DNA from: Sphaerolaimus hirsutus
Taxonomy: Eukaryota; Nematoda; Chromadorea; Monhysterida; Sphaerolaimidae
Length of the DNA stretch: 64,000 nt
NCBI GenBank assembly: GCA_964036195.1
Contig: OZ038456.1
Location: 24,963,792-25,027,791, forward strand
Direction of reading: 5' to 3'
Below are positions 1 to 10,974 of this stretch, one piece after another; the first letter of the stretch is position 1; every line of letters begins with the position of its first letter. The notes under the pieces were generated by a model. It ran no database searches, was not told the DNA's origin, and saw only the letters and a program-made list of their open reading frames with translations. The position numbers were made by a program, and so were the translations under genes.

Positions 1-95
1 CATTCGGGAAAAAATGGCACCGGCACCGAAGGGCACCGGCGGGTTGCCGGTGCTAGCAGCGAAAGGCACCGCACCAGGCTGGAATTTCTGAACAG
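1..95. repeat. GGCACCGG-rich repeat fragment at window edge
   Basis: GC-rich stretch of GGCACCGGC-like units in otherwise AT-rich DNA. It resembles the GGCGCC-type elements further along (2302, 3965, 5785, 6722) but is cut by the window edge, so its ends cannot be judged. Confidence 0.4.
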
Positions 96-660
96 GGTTG
101 GCAAAATCTCAGAAAAAAATAAAAATAAAATGGAAAATTGGAGAAAAAAATAAAATAAAATAAAATGGAAAATTTATAAAATAAAAATACAATTTTACTA
201 AAATTCAAATTTTTGTAAAATTTTAGTAAAATTGTACAAAAATTCGAATTTGTGTACAATTTTAGTAAATTTTTTTACAAAAACCTGAGTGTAACATTCT
301 ATAAAAAGTTTTCTATCTTGTCGCTTAAGATTCTAGCTGCCAATTTGCAGAACCTGTGCCTTGTTGTTGCTTTCATTGTTGGGTATTTTTGCTCAAAATT
401 GCAAATTTTCACATTTTTTATATATTGTCACATTAAAAATAAGTAATTTATGTGATTTTTTCCCATTTACTCCGTTCCATACCTTAAAAATGCCTATATA
501 TTAACCCCGCGAGCCCCTCCACCCCACCCAAATAACAAATTAATAGCTTAAATAGCTTAAATAGCTTAAATGAATAGCTTAAATAACAAATTTAATCTTC
601 CCTCCGGAGGAGCAATCAGCTGCAGATCTATCCGGCCCCTGAGAGGGTCAAAATTGACAG
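96..660. repeat. Dispersed AT-rich repeat R1, copy 1
   Basis: Opens with GGGTTGGCAAAATCTC followed by long AAAATAAAAT runs. It is followed by text that recurs at 55166-55700: the 'tgccaatttgcagaac' segment, the 'ccataccttaaaaatgcctat' type segment and the 'ggaggagcaat' tail. Related sequence is at 11785-12062. No coding potential is seen. It may be a non-autonomous DNA element, but the ends and target duplications could not be fixed. Confidence 0.55.
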
Positions 661-676
661 GGTCCGGCCCCTGACT

Positions 677-935
677 GTATTACCTCGAAATACCCCAGGC
701 GGTTTATTATTTCACCAGCAAAATTTTAGGGGGGATAATTTGAGGGGGGGGTTATTCGAGGGGGGTCTATTATTTCACCAGAAATTTTCGGAAATTCCCC
801 ATACTCAGACGTAGAAAACTCTAACAATTATATAGATGTATATGTGTGTTTAGGCATATATAACTGTATTTACACATAAACCGTTCCCTAACATCACTCA
901 ATCATCAGTTTTAACGTGTGTTCTGCAGGCAAGAT
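677..935 (-). mobile_element. G-run TACCGTATT element, family A, partial
   Basis: Starts GTATTACCTCGAAATACCCC and has G-run blocks separated by TTATTCGAGG and TATTATTTCACCAG. It then runs through 'acgtagaaaact' to 'aacgtgtgttctgca'. This is the reverse complement of the right part of the complete copy at 53277-53709, truncated on its other side. Confidence 0.6.
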
Positions 936-1239
936 CTCGGCCGTAAAGTAAGCCCGGCCGTAAAGTAAACCGGCCAATGTTTTGTACTAAATACGTATAC
1001 TCGAGTGCTGCGTAAATACGTTTATGTTTCCTCCCGAAAAAAATACCTGTACTTACTTACTCGCGTACGTTCAAAAAGTACGTGAGAACAGAAAACGTAA
1101 TTGAGAACATTTTTTGAGTGCATAAAAAGCAAAAAATCACTCACACGAATATAAACGGCTAGAAAACTAGCGTAAAATAACAGCGGAAATTATAGAATTC
1201 GCGATGGGTAGCGATAGCGACGACTCTCGCTTTCACCTA
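936..1239. other. Gene-free stretch
   Basis: AT-rich sequence with two close GGCCGTAAAGTAA motifs and several ACGTAA or ACGT words that recur near 1880, 3680 and 11590. No gene or clear element boundary was found. Confidence 0.4.
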
Positions 1240-1746
1240 TACCGTATTTCTCCGTTTATAACACCCGGGTGTTATACAAAATCGGAGCAATTTTCAGCGA
1301 TCTTTTTCAAAACATGTATAACACCCTGGTGCTATTTCGAGGGGGGTGTTATACATGGGAACTTCATCAAAATAGTAACTAACATAAACATAAACAAAAA
1401 AAGCACTTCATCAACATTGTATTCATGACTTTTTATATTAAGATGGTAACAATAACACTAAATAGACATTCTATCTATTACTTTTTGTAATAAGTGGTGG
1501 AAAAGCGCAAGAAAAAATGATCCCTGCATATTTTTTGGTTCCAAGCGTGCAGCTAATTCAATTTAATTCAATTGCTAGTGTGCGTGCGACGGAATTATGA
1601 GTGGCGCCACGCACAATATTTGAATTCGAGCCTAACCAATTACAATGTTTTTTGAAACATAGCATAGCACCCCCGGGGTGCTATACAATTGTGTAACACC
1701 CCGGGTGTTATGCACGGGGGGGTGCTATAAACGGAGAAATACGGTA
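1240..1746. mobile_element. TACCGTATT-ended element with TATAACACCC subterminal repeats
   Basis: Inverted ends TACCGTATTTCTCCGTTTAT at both sides (507 bp). Inside each end are repeated TATAACACCCGGGTG and GTGTTATAC blocks. The ORF at 1204-1428 only reads through this repeat. It shares the outer TACCGTATT motif with the G-run families A and B, but its subterminal repeat is different. Confidence 0.65.
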
Positions 1747-2005
1747 CTCATTTCTACGTCATTTTTCCTAGATACAAAATCGATCAAATTTCTTACTTTC
1801 ACACTTTCCCTGAGTATTTACAGATATTTACGTTTACTCACCTGTTACACAGCGTAAAAGTAGAAAAATTTTACTTTACGTTTTCTGTACTCATGTGTGA
1901 CTGAAGATAAAATACTTTACGCTTACGTTTACTTTGAAACAAGTTCAGTACTTTTAACAACTCTGCTGTAATGATGCCTGACCAAAAGTAGCACCCTCTA
2001 CTTTA

Positions 2006-2226
2006 AGCCGGAATTAGAGCTCGAGCATGTAACGTGAAATGATGATGTGGAATGTTTGACGCGAAAAGTTTTGACGTAAAAAGATTTTTGAATTACAGCT
2101 ATCTGATGTAGAAAGATCCGACGACATCTCGACGTGAAAAGATTGGACAATATAATGATATAAAGATGATTTGACAATGGGGCCACACACACTGAAACTG
2201 AAAATTTCTGCATACCACATTTTCAA
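2006..2226. mobile_element. PIF/Harbinger-like MITE fragment (AGCCGGAATTAGAGC end)
   Basis: Preceded by TTA and opening AGCCGGAATTAGAGCTCG, the same end as the complete 130-bp copy at 48460-48589. The interior carries repeated GACGTGAAA(A/T)G words. The right inverted end was not found, so it is partial. Confidence 0.5.
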
Positions 2227-2301
2227 CTGCCAAATCCAAACCGGAAAATTTATGTTTGGACGGGGTTTTCAGTAGGTTTTTGTAGGTATACTATAGGTGT
2301 T

Positions 2302-2530
2302 TTGACCCTGTGGCGCTGGCGCCATTTAAGGGCGCCAAAGCGCGCTGCGCCATGGCGCCAGTGGCGCTTGGCGCCCTTTTCCTGTGGTCCCTGGCGCCTG
2401 GCGCTTTGTTTCAGAATGGCGCCCTTTCCATGGTGCCCTTGGCACCTGGCGCTCTTATGAGGAATGGTGCCATGGCGCCATTGGCGCTTGGCGCCCTTTT
2501 TTCTTGCGCTTTTCCATCACCTTACCATAG
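2302..2530. repeat. GC-rich GGCGCC element
   Basis: Dense GGCGCC and TGGCGCCA palindromes (units such as TGGCGCTTGGCGCC) in AT-rich flanks. It ends GCGCTTTTCCATCACC, the reverse complement of the opening of the copy at 3969. It stays open in one frame (MAPLALGALF type) only because the unit lacks stops. Not a gene. Confidence 0.6.
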
Positions 2531-2904
2531 TTGTAAAAACGTGTTTATGTTTACTCGATAAGTACAGATACTTAATTACTGTGTAAACACATGTACGTTA
2601 CCCCTAAAAAATACTGGTATACTCAGTGTTGTTACAATACAGGTATTTTTGGAAAATGTAAACATAAATGTAAATACCTTTTAGAATTCAGAAGTATAAA
2701 TACTAAAACGTAGGGTATTTTTGAAATACCTAGGAAAACATCAAATAAAACATAAACGTAAAAATTTTATTGAGTGCTGTCAGAGAAAAAGTTTTCACAG
2801 TTTTTACAATATTATAGATGTTCCTTTGATCTCATTCGACATTATCTGCTTACATATTTCTTAAATTTAGAATGATGGGTTTGGTATATTGAATAGTTAC
2901 CAGA
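2531..2904. other. Gene-free stretch
   Basis: AT-rich DNA with GTAAACATAAATGTAAATAC-type words that recur at 3570-3650 and 6680-6720. No gene or boundary seen. Confidence 0.4.
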
Positions 2905-3030
2905 AGGTGCCGGTCCCGAGCGCTGTAAAGTGTAAAGTAAAGTGTCAAATGTCATGTAAAATGTCAATCAAAACAAAAAAAGAAAAGATTTTATAACTGA
3001 ACCTTACTTTAACTTTGACACTTTATGTTC
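2905..3030. mobile_element. Short inverted-repeat element T (AGGTGCC end), diverged copy
   Basis: Left end AGGTGCCGGTCCCGAGCG is followed by TGTAAAGTGTAAAGTAAAGTG. An inverted ACTTTAACTTTGACACTTTA arm follows about 90 bp later. It belongs with the element that forms the intron at 38521-38684 and with the copy at 51850-52035. The right terminus is degraded. Confidence 0.5.
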
Positions 3031-3033
3031 CTT

Positions 3034-3131
3034 TACCATATTTCCTTGAATTACCCCCAGGAGGTTTATTTTTTCAGAATGGAAATTTTGAGGGGGGTTG
3101 AACGAGGGGGTATTTCGAGGAAATACGGGAA
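3034..3131. mobile_element. Minimal G-run TACCRTATT element (about 98 bp)
   Basis: Left TACCATATTTCCTTGAATTA, right TATTTCGAGGAAATACGG, with C-run or G-run blocks and TTTATTTTTTCAGAATGGAAATT between. It is almost nothing but the two terminal regions of the G-run family. Confidence 0.55.
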
Positions 3132-3964
3132 ATGCGCTGTTGTCACATTTTTATAATTTTAGATGACAGAATAATATTTACAAAGTGATTTTCCAGCGGG
3201 GTTGAATGCCATTCTAAATGTGCTGATTAAAAATGGTTGAAATTTTAAGAATCCAATAGACACCCCAGTTCCCATCCCCCCACGCAATAATGTGGCCCAC
3301 ACATTTGTTTACAGGTTTATTTTGGTATTTTGTGAAATAAATGGGCTTCATTTAATTGAAGGGCTTCAATTGAAAAAAAAATCGAAAGTCAGTGAAATTT
3401 TAAACATGTGCCTCCACTTGCGAAATTGGCACTCTCTTCACGTTAAAGCATGTTGAACTCATCATTACACACTATGTTTGTCATAAAATACGGTTCCATG
3501 TAACATATTTTTTTAATTTTCTCTGATAATTGTGCCAGGAAAACGTAACAAAATGAAATGGTATTTTTGGAAAGCGTAAACATAAACACAAATATAAATA
3601 CCTGAATAATGGGGTATTTTGGGTAAACATAAATACCTTTTTGCAACACTGGGTATACTCACATACTTTTTGAAATTACGTGAGTACAGAAAACGTATTT
3701 CTTTATAGGCTTTTTCAGGATGAAAAGGAAAAAAAAGGTGAGAAAAGCATCATAGGGACAAAATAGCATAAACATAGACAAAAACACATTAGCTATGGTG
3801 AATTTGATGGTTAAAAGTTTGAAAATTAGTGAGTTTGAGAGACAATTCAGGCAAAATTTCTCAAAAATACCCAATCTTATGTTTTCCTGGGACAAAAGTA
3901 ATTTACTCACGTTTACTTATGAGTAAAAATAAAAATAAAAATCAATACTTTACATTTTCTGCAC
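3132..3964. other. Gene-free AT-rich stretch
   Basis: No supported gene. It contains GTAAACATAAA and ACGTGAGTACAGAAAACGTA words shared with 1080 and 1880. The ORFs here are short and lack family features. Confidence 0.4.
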
Positions 3965-4176
3965 TCACCTGTGAGTAGTGATGGAAAAGCGCCAGTAAAA
4001 ATGGTGCCAGGTGCCATTCAAAAAATTGGTGCTGGGCGCCAAATAGCGACAGAGAAAATGGCGCCACGGCGCCATCTAAATAAATGGTGCTGGGCACCAA
4101 AGAGCACCAGAAACAATGATGCCAACAAACACTTCACTGTTTCAGCCTGTATAAATATCATCACAGAAGCATTTAT
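3965..4176. repeat. GGCGCC element, partial, cut by solo LTR
   Basis: Starts AGTAGTGATGGAAAAGCGCC and continues with GGTGCC/GGCGCC units to about 4110. The solo BEL LTR begins at 4177. The start matches the inverted end at 2516-2530. Confidence 0.5.
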
Positions 4177-5472
4177 TGTGATGAAGCCACCGAAGTCAGC
4201 GTCTTCTACCACCGAATCCGGCAACTCCAAGACCGTAGTGAGAAACGGCCTTTAGAGTGGTTGATTTCCCGTTGTTGCCGAACGTTCACTTGTTGACAGC
4301 CAGGTTGAATTTATTTCGTAGTTGTGTGTTGAAAAAAAAAGGGTTCGAATTGTTTCAGGTACTTTATTTCGATCAGATACAGCGTGTTACAAAAGCGCAA
4401 AGCCTAGCAAGCTTCCTAGTCGAAGTTTCTATCGCTAGCTTATTTTTGTTCAGTAGCTTGGGGTCCGCAGACTGAAGTAAAAACTTCCAAAGTAGCTAAG
4501 ACACGGAAATTATGTATAGAAAAACAGTTACAGTAATTTCCTAATACAAATGCACAAATAAACCACTAATATAACAATAAAACACATTTGACTGAAACAG
4601 TTGGTTTAATTTATGCGTGCATCTATTCAAATACTTATGGTAAAGAAATACCAAGTACAAATTGGGCTAATAGAAAAACTATTAATCTTGAGAGGCGCGA
4701 AGTCGGCAAACTCGGCCGATTTACTAATTTGCTTCAATTTGTCAGAAAACATTGACGCACATTGGAACTAATAAAATAGGGTTTGAAACTGTAAATAGTA
4801 GTGCAAATGTTTCCTAATGGCGTAAATAGAATAAGGTATATTCAACATGATGATAATAATCACTTCCTGGAAACGTATGTTGAATAATCTAGCAAAATTG
4901 GGACTTATTCGAGGTAAATGGGTATTGTAATTGAGCAGAGTCTATAATATATTCGATTGAGCAGAGTATTATAATTATTAAGTAAATATAGATAGTTGTG
5001 AGCAGGGTTATGACAATTATGCCTATGTGAAGGGCTTTGTACAGTAAATGCTAGTTGCACGCAGGGCATCATTTCTCTATTAGGACGCTGGCCTAAGTAA
5101 ATACGTAGCACATAAATATTTACAAGTTTTGACTTTCCCAAATTGCAAGTAAACCATGTAAATGTATATATAATAATAATCAGAAAATTATGGCGAGTTG
5201 AATGAGCCTAATTTCATATTAATACACCTAATAATAACCTATTTGACCTTTTAACCTAAACATTCCATATAAACCTATCAATAACTTATAGAACACTTTC
5301 CTAATTAAATATTCTCCATGGATACGTAATAAGTGTAGGAAATGCAGTCTGCGTGGTAAATAAATATAGTGCATGAAAAGTAAATTAGTGCAAATAAGTA
5401 AATGTGCGAATATGAGCCTAATTATCAATTCTCTGTATTTCTTTATCCATCCATTTCGCCACGGTCAGCACA
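4177..5472 (-). mobile_element. Solo BEL/Pao LTR
   Basis: A 1,296-bp segment that aligns along its length with the 3' LTR of the BEL/Pao element at 17571-18862. On the minus strand it begins TGTGCTGACCGTGG and ends GGCTTCATCACA (TG...CA). No internal region adjoins it, so it is a solo LTR, usually the product of LTR-LTR recombination. I could not find a matching short target duplication at its flanks. Confidence 0.8.
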
Positions 5473-5484
5473 AATGTTGAGGTT

Positions 5485-6372
5485 TTGGGTCTGGGCTATC
5501 ATGAATTGTCTTGGTTTGTTCAAATAATACCCCAGTCCCGAGATAAGAAGTGTCTATAAATGGGTGGTAATTTTGAATGGCCAATCTGCACATGGATTAT
5601 GAAGCTTAATAATTCCGACATTTTGGGGCCAATTTGGATCATTCAACACTTCAAATGATCAGGACAACCTGCAGATTCAATTTTGGTTGTCGAAGTAGTG
5701 ATGTCTCAATTCCGTATGCCAATTTGACCCGGTTTTTAAACATGAAAAATAATTTTCTTGAACATGCTGTCATATACTCTAGACTAGTGATGGAATGGTG
5801 CCATGGCGCTGGCGCCATTTGCGGGTGCCACGAGACACCATGCCATGGCGCCATTTGTGCTTGGCGCCCTTTTTCATGTGGCGCCATTGGCACCTGGCGC
5901 TCTTATTCGCGATGGGCACCATGGCCCCCTTTGCTCTTTGCGCTATTTTTCCGAGGCGCCCTTGGCACCTGGCACGCTGCTTCTGGCATGCCAACTTTTG
6001 ACTGGAACAAGATATTGAAATAATGTTTGGGCCAGATTACTTTGTTTTGTTTCAAATATATGATAGAATGTTCAAAAAACGTCTTGAAAAATTAATAATA
6101 AAATATTTTTTCATGTTTTAAAAGCGGGTCAAATTGGCATACAGAATTTAGAAATCACTAATCCGACCATAAAAATTGAATCTGAAGGTTGTCCTGATTA
6201 TTTTAAGTGTTGAACGATCCAAATCAGCCCAGAAATGACTGAGTTATTAAGCTGCAAAGTCAATGTGCAGATCATGCGTGCAAAATGACCACCTTTTTAT
6301 AGGCCCCCCTTATCTCAGGACTGGGGGATTATTCGAGAAAACCAAAACAATTCGTCATAGCCCAGACCCCAA
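5485..6372. mobile_element. Palindromic MITE with nested GGCGCC element
   Basis: Left end GGTCTGGGCTATCATGAATT; the right end is the reverse complement, GGTCTGGGCTATGACGAATT. The arms continue inward with matching segments such as 'aggacaacct' and 'caatttgaccc'. At about 5785-6000 the centre is interrupted by a GGCGCC element, so the fold-back element is the older of the two. Confidence 0.6.
5785..6000. repeat. GGCGCC element inside palindromic MITE
   Basis: Opens TAGTGATGGAATGGTGCCATGG and is full of GGCGCC and TGGCACC units. It is bounded on both sides by the arms of the 5485-6372 palindrome. It reads through several frames without stops, which is a property of the repeat rather than evidence of a gene. 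Confidence 0.55.
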
Positions 6373-6721
6373 ATCCCAACACACGCGAACAGTAAAAAAT
6401 CAGTCAATGTACAACAGAATGGGATGCAGTAATGTGCATTTTTATCAAATCACATTTTCAAATCAAATTTTCATTTCGTAAATATGCAATATTTTATTTC
6501 ATGTTATCACATTTTTCATCACACAACTTACGTCAAACATTTTACGTGAAACATTTCACGTCACTGTCATTTTTTGCATTTGACGTAAAATGTTGACGTG
6601 AAATGATTCGACGTAAAAAGATTTTAAAATGCTTAAATGATTTGCATGCAATCGTCTGACGTGAAATGATTTTCAATAGTAAACATAAATGTAAAGTATT
6701 TACATAAATGTCAATGTTTTA
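6373..6721. repeat. Dispersed repeat shared with 10975-11585
   Basis: Contains 'tacaacagaatgggatgca' followed by TGACGTGAAATGATT and GACGTAAAAAG words. The same order of segments is seen at 10985-11370. Probably a diverged GACGTGAAATG (Harbinger-like) element. No gene. Confidence 0.4.
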
Positions 6722-6930
6722 CTCACAGGTAGTGTTGGTATGGCGCCATGGCGCTGGCACCCTAAAATGGCATCAAAGGGCACCAGCGCGTTGGCGCCCT
6801 TCTCTGTGGTGCCATCTGGCACCTGGCGCCATGTTTTTGAATGGCACCATTGGCATTTGGTGCCATTTTCGCTGGCACCAATTTGGCACCCAGCGCCATT
6901 GTTTTCGATGGTGCCGGAGATCATGCCAAA
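6722..6930. repeat. GGCGCC element
   Basis: Opens TAGTGTTGGTATGGCGCCATGG, with GGCGCC, TGGTGCC and TGGCACC units to about 6925. Same family as 2302, 3965 and 5785. The apparent ORFs at 6708-7029 lie on this repeat. Confidence 0.55.
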
Positions 6931-7277
6931 ATGCAGGGATGAATGGTTACATCGTTCCATATTCAACTGTGGAATGATATCACTTAGATGATATTTTACA
7001 CAGTCACCATTGTAATTTGTTGCTAGCACTGCAAGTTTGTGTTCATGTTGTTTGTTTTATACCACATGCAAACTGCAAAACTTGAAACATGACCCACAAT
7101 GACGGGGAGGAATTATTCAAGCAATATGGAATGCCTATACCATATTTCCTCAAAATATGCCCGCCCCCTAAAATGGACACTATGAGTTTATAAACCCCCC
7201 TCGAAATACCCCCCAAAAAACAGAATGCAGAACAGAGGTAACAAATAATGACAGTGACAGAGTTTTTGCCGTCTACA

Positions 7278-8416
7278 TAAACACCTTCCCGGTCACGTCC
7301 GGCACCCTATTTTTGATCGTACTTGTGACACACTATCTCCAGTTCTAGGGTGCGCCAGAAGCTGAAACTTGGGGGAGATATTGGCGCGACCCCCCTCTAC
7401 CTCGCATGAATCAGGGGGGTCACGGCGACAACTCTCAGGGTGGGTCGCCCTAAGTGCAAAAATGTTTTGTGGCTTTTTTGGTGTCCCACAGCAGGTCCGG
7501 CACCCGCTGATTTTTGAGCTGTGGGAGCGGTATAAATCTAAAATTTTGGGGATGTGTTACCAACCCAACACCACTCCCCTACTATACACTATTCAACCAT
7601 GTGAGATTAACGTGAAAAATTTCGCAAAAATTCACTTATTCTCCAAAAAACACCACTCCCCAATAGATGGATGACAAAAAATCCACTTTTTGGAACTTTT
7701 TCATTAGACACTTGAAGAGATGGTTTACAATACTTTAAAGGGAAGCGTTTGATGTTTCAAGTTATGTAAAGAACCATACCTCTAAAATGCATGCATTGCA
7801 AAATTTACTTGGGGGAATTTCAAAGTGTGAATTTTGCAAATTTTTGTTCCTGCAATGATGTCATTATGATGTCATAAAATTCGCCCTAAGTAAATTTTGC
7901 AATGCAGGCATTTTAGAGGTATGGTTCTTTACGTAACTTTAAACATCAAACCCTTCCCTTTAAAGTATTGTAAACCATCTCTTCAAGTGTCTAATAAAAA
8001 AGTTCAAAAAAGTGATTTTTTTGTCACCCATCTATTGGGGAGTGGTGTTTTTTTAGAGAATAAGCGAATTTTTGAGAAATTTTTCACGTTAATCTCACAT
8101 TATTGAATATTGTATAGTAGGGGAGTGGTGTTGGTAACACATCCCCAGAATTTTAGATTTATACCGCTCCCACAGCTCAAAAATCAGCAGGTGCCGGACC
8201 TGCTGTGGGACACCAAAAAAGCCACAAAAAATTTTTGCACTTAGGGCAAACCACACTGAGAGGGGTCGCCGCGACCCCCCTAATTCATGCGAGGTAGAGG
8301 GGGGTTGCGCCAATATCTCCTCCAAGTTTCAGCCTCTGCGGCACCCTAGAACTGGGTATAGGATGTGAGAAGTAAAATCAAAAAATGGGTGCCGGACGTG
8401 ACCGGGAAGGTGTTTA
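7278..8416. mobile_element. 1.14-kb near-perfect palindromic (fold-back) element
   Basis: The left arm begins TAAACACCTTCCCGGTCACG and the right arm ends with its complement (GGGAAGGTGTTTA). The match continues inward for over 500 bp: the 'tgtcccacagcaggtccgg' segment, 'gggtgcgcc', 'ggtttacaatactttaaag' and 'cattttagaggtatggttc' all have inverted partners. Only a few dozen bases near 7845 are unpaired. The mirrored ORFs at 7369-7674 and 8095-8325 are a by-product. No transposase is seen. Confidence 0.75.
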
Positions 8417-8670
8417 CTTATAAAAGTCTATACAGTCTTATAAATGGCAGTTTTTCTTGCATTTTTCAACGTCTGTGTACGTTACAAACAACGATTTAGT
8501 AAAATGTACCCTCTCAAATAAGTACCCTCAAATAAGTCTCCTTGAATAAACCCCCTCAAAACGTGTTGACAAAAAAATAACCCCCTGGGAATAAAATATT
8601 CATGATAAGATGAGTTTTGTGGCATGAGTCACCATCAGAAAAATGGTATCCTACGTTGCTCCTCTATAAA
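8417..8670. other. Gene-free stretch with TCAAATAAGT/CCCC repeats
   Basis: Around 8505-8590 it holds CTCAAATAAGTACC and CTTGAATAAACCCCC units, a decayed end of the G-run TACCGTATT superfamily. Nothing else supported. Confidence 0.4.
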
Positions 8671-9479
8671 TGTGCTGACCGTACATAAATTACACCTAAT
8701 TTGTCAATGTTTAGAAAATTAGGTGGATTAAGTTTCTGAAGGTTCCTGGGGGCTATTAAGTTTTCCGAAGGTTTATTAAGATTATTCAGGTTCAAAATGT
8801 CAATTATGTTGAAATAAGGTTTATGAATTCGATATTATGCTCATTCAACTCGCAATTTTCCGCTGATACAGAAAATATGTACTTTTCTAGGAATAAGTAT
8901 CTTATAACAAAACTTGGGAATAGGAATGTGTCAAACTCTATTTACAATTACCAGCTCTATTTGGTAGCTTCTATGTTCAAACCCAACAATTGTTAAAGCT
9001 AGACAGCTGCACTGAAACTTTGACTGTGCCTGCTTTAGGCTTCTGATGAACTCAAATTGTACTATGTATGTACCTACAGTATTTATATGTATTTAAATGC
9101 ATCTGAGTATCTGAATGCAACATATGTTCTTCAACTTTTTCCCTATAGTATATGTGAAACATTACTGTAGGCTGTTTACTAATACAATATTCTGTGATGT
9201 CCCCACTTTTGGGAGTTTTAGTCAGTCTACAACTTAGGAGTTTGGCTGTAGTACTCACCACTGGACAATTTCTGATTATATTTACCTGATCTGACCTGCA
9301 ATCTACAATAAAGCAACTGAAACAACCTTGGAAACCCCCCTTTTTCACGCAAACTCACCTGACTGCCGTGGCTATCTAAATCTACAGTCTGCACTGTCGC
9401 ATAGTGTAAATCAACCACTCAATTAGCTATCACTCATTACGGTCAACTGAATGACATCAGTTTGGTGGCATTCACGACA
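8671..9479 (+). repeat. 5' LTR of non-autonomous element
   Basis: Matches 10151-10959 at an offset of 1,480 bp. The ORFs at 9052-9348 and 9227-9418 are duplicated exactly in the other LTR and are not genes. Confidence 0.8.
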
Positions 9480-10150
9480 TGGCGCAGCGAGCAGGGTCTA
9501 ATCAGCTATCAATTGATTAGACCGAATCAGTACGGACATTGTGCGGCAGCTGGCAGATCTACAAAAGCCCTGCTGATCATCAACAGGCCTTGGCAGAAGT
9601 TTGGCTGATGCTCTGCAGCCATCAATGTACCAAAGCTAAGGTACTCCTGTCTTCAACTTGGGAGCAGTGCTACGCTCACGCCCGGCAGGACACTGGCGTT
9701 CTGACAAGCCTGTCAGGACCCCAGGCAGCTTTCACCAGCACTCTGACAAGGTGTCAGATGTTGGGCGGCACCGGCATTTGACTAGGTGTCACTTGTCGGA
9801 CGGTGGACAACTCTCATAAGGTTTCTGGCAGCACTTGGCCAGGAATGCTACAGTGTAGGAATGCTACAGTGTAGGAATGCAACAGTGTTGGTGGTTGACG
9901 CGTCGTCAGCGTCAACTTGGCTGCGACGCACCGCAGCAAGCAGCAAAAGGCGTGGGGATCACGTCCACAAGGCACAGATGTGCCACAGCAAATTGGTACA
10001 CGTCAGAGGTGATGCGAGGCCATGCCAGATTCGTGTATCCAGAATCAATTGGATTGTGCAGTGCATTGAGCAGCACTTCCAAACACAGAATGATACCGAC
10101 ACCAATTTCATTATCTCACCACCACCCCCAACAACTTCTTCTGCCCGGAG
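9480..10150 (+). other. Coding-free interior of non-autonomous LTR element
   Basis: 671 bp. It begins with the likely primer binding site TGGCGCAGCGAGCAGGG. A hairpin follows: GTCTAATCAGCTATC and its partner GATTAGAC. The interior is richer in GC than the LTRs. The 138-aa and 93-aa ORFs overlap in different frames and show no gag or pol motif. The last bases, CTTCTGCCCGGAG, resemble the bases before the BEL 3' LTR (CTCTTCCGCCCTGAG on its coding strand). Confidence 0.6.
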
Positions 10151-10959
10151 TGTGCTGACCGTACATAAATTACACCTAATTTGTCAATGTTTAGAAAATT
10201 AGGTGGATTAAGTTTCTGAAGGTTCCTGGGGGCTATTAAGTTTTCCGAAGGTTTATTAAGATTATTCAGGTTCAAAATGTCAATTATGTTGAAATAAGGT
10301 TTATGAATTCGATATTATGCTCATTCAACTCGCAATTTTCCGCTGATACAGAAAATATGTACTTTTCTAGGAATAAGTATCTTATAACAAAACTTGGGAA
10401 TAGGAATGTGTCAAACTCTATTTACAATTACCAGCTCTATTTGGTAGCTTCTATGTTCAAACCCAACAATTGTTAAAGCTAGACAGCTGCACTGAAACTT
10501 TGACTGTGCCTGCTTTAGGCTTCTGATGAACTCAAATTGTACTATGTATGTACCTACAGTATTTATATGTATTTAAATGCATCTGAGTATCTGAATGCAA
10601 CATATGTTCTTCAACTTTTTCCCTATAGTATATGTGAAACATTACTGTAGGCTGTTTACTAATACAATATTCTGTGATGTCCCCACTTTTGGGAGTTTTA
10701 GTCAGTCTACAACTTAGGAGTTTGGCTGTAGTACTCACCACTGGACAATTTCTGATTATATTTACCTGATCTGACCTGCAATCTACAATAAAGCAACTGA
10801 AACAACCTTGGAAACCCCCCTTTTTCACGCAAACTCACCTGACTGCCGTGGCTATCTAAATCTACAGTCTGCACTGTCGCATAGTGTAAATCAACCACTC
10901 AATTAGCTATCACTCATTACGGTCAACTGAATGACATCAGTTTGGTGGCATTCACGACA
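10151..10959 (+). repeat. 3' LTR of non-autonomous element
   Basis: Second 809-bp direct repeat, reading as identical to 8671-9479. Confidence 0.8.
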
Positions 10960-10974
10960 ACATTCTTAAAAGGC

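Larger units (their letters stand above)
8671..10959 (+). mobile_element. Non-autonomous LTR retrotransposon, BEL-like termini
   Basis: Two 809-bp direct repeats that read as identical (8671-9479 and 10151-10959), TG...CA ended, flank a 671-bp interior. The interior starts TGGCGCAGCGAGCAGGG directly after the 5' LTR, a typical primer binding site position. It encodes no gag, protease, RT or integrase. The LTRs begin TGTGCTGACCGT, contain GCTCATTCAACTCGC and end GGTGGCATTCACGACA. The BEL LTR at 17571-18862 has the same landmarks in the same order. Identity of the LTRs implies recent insertion. No clear target duplication was found (left flank ctataaa, right flank acattct). Confidence 0.8.

Noticed and set aside
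4177..5472. Target-site duplication for the solo LTR
   Set aside because: Flanks TTTAT and AATGT do not match at 4-6 bp, so none is claimed.
2310..7029. Ala/Pro/Leu-rich ORFs (MAPLALGALF and relatives)
   Set aside because: They coincide with GGCGCC repeats, overlap on both strands and have no splice or start context.
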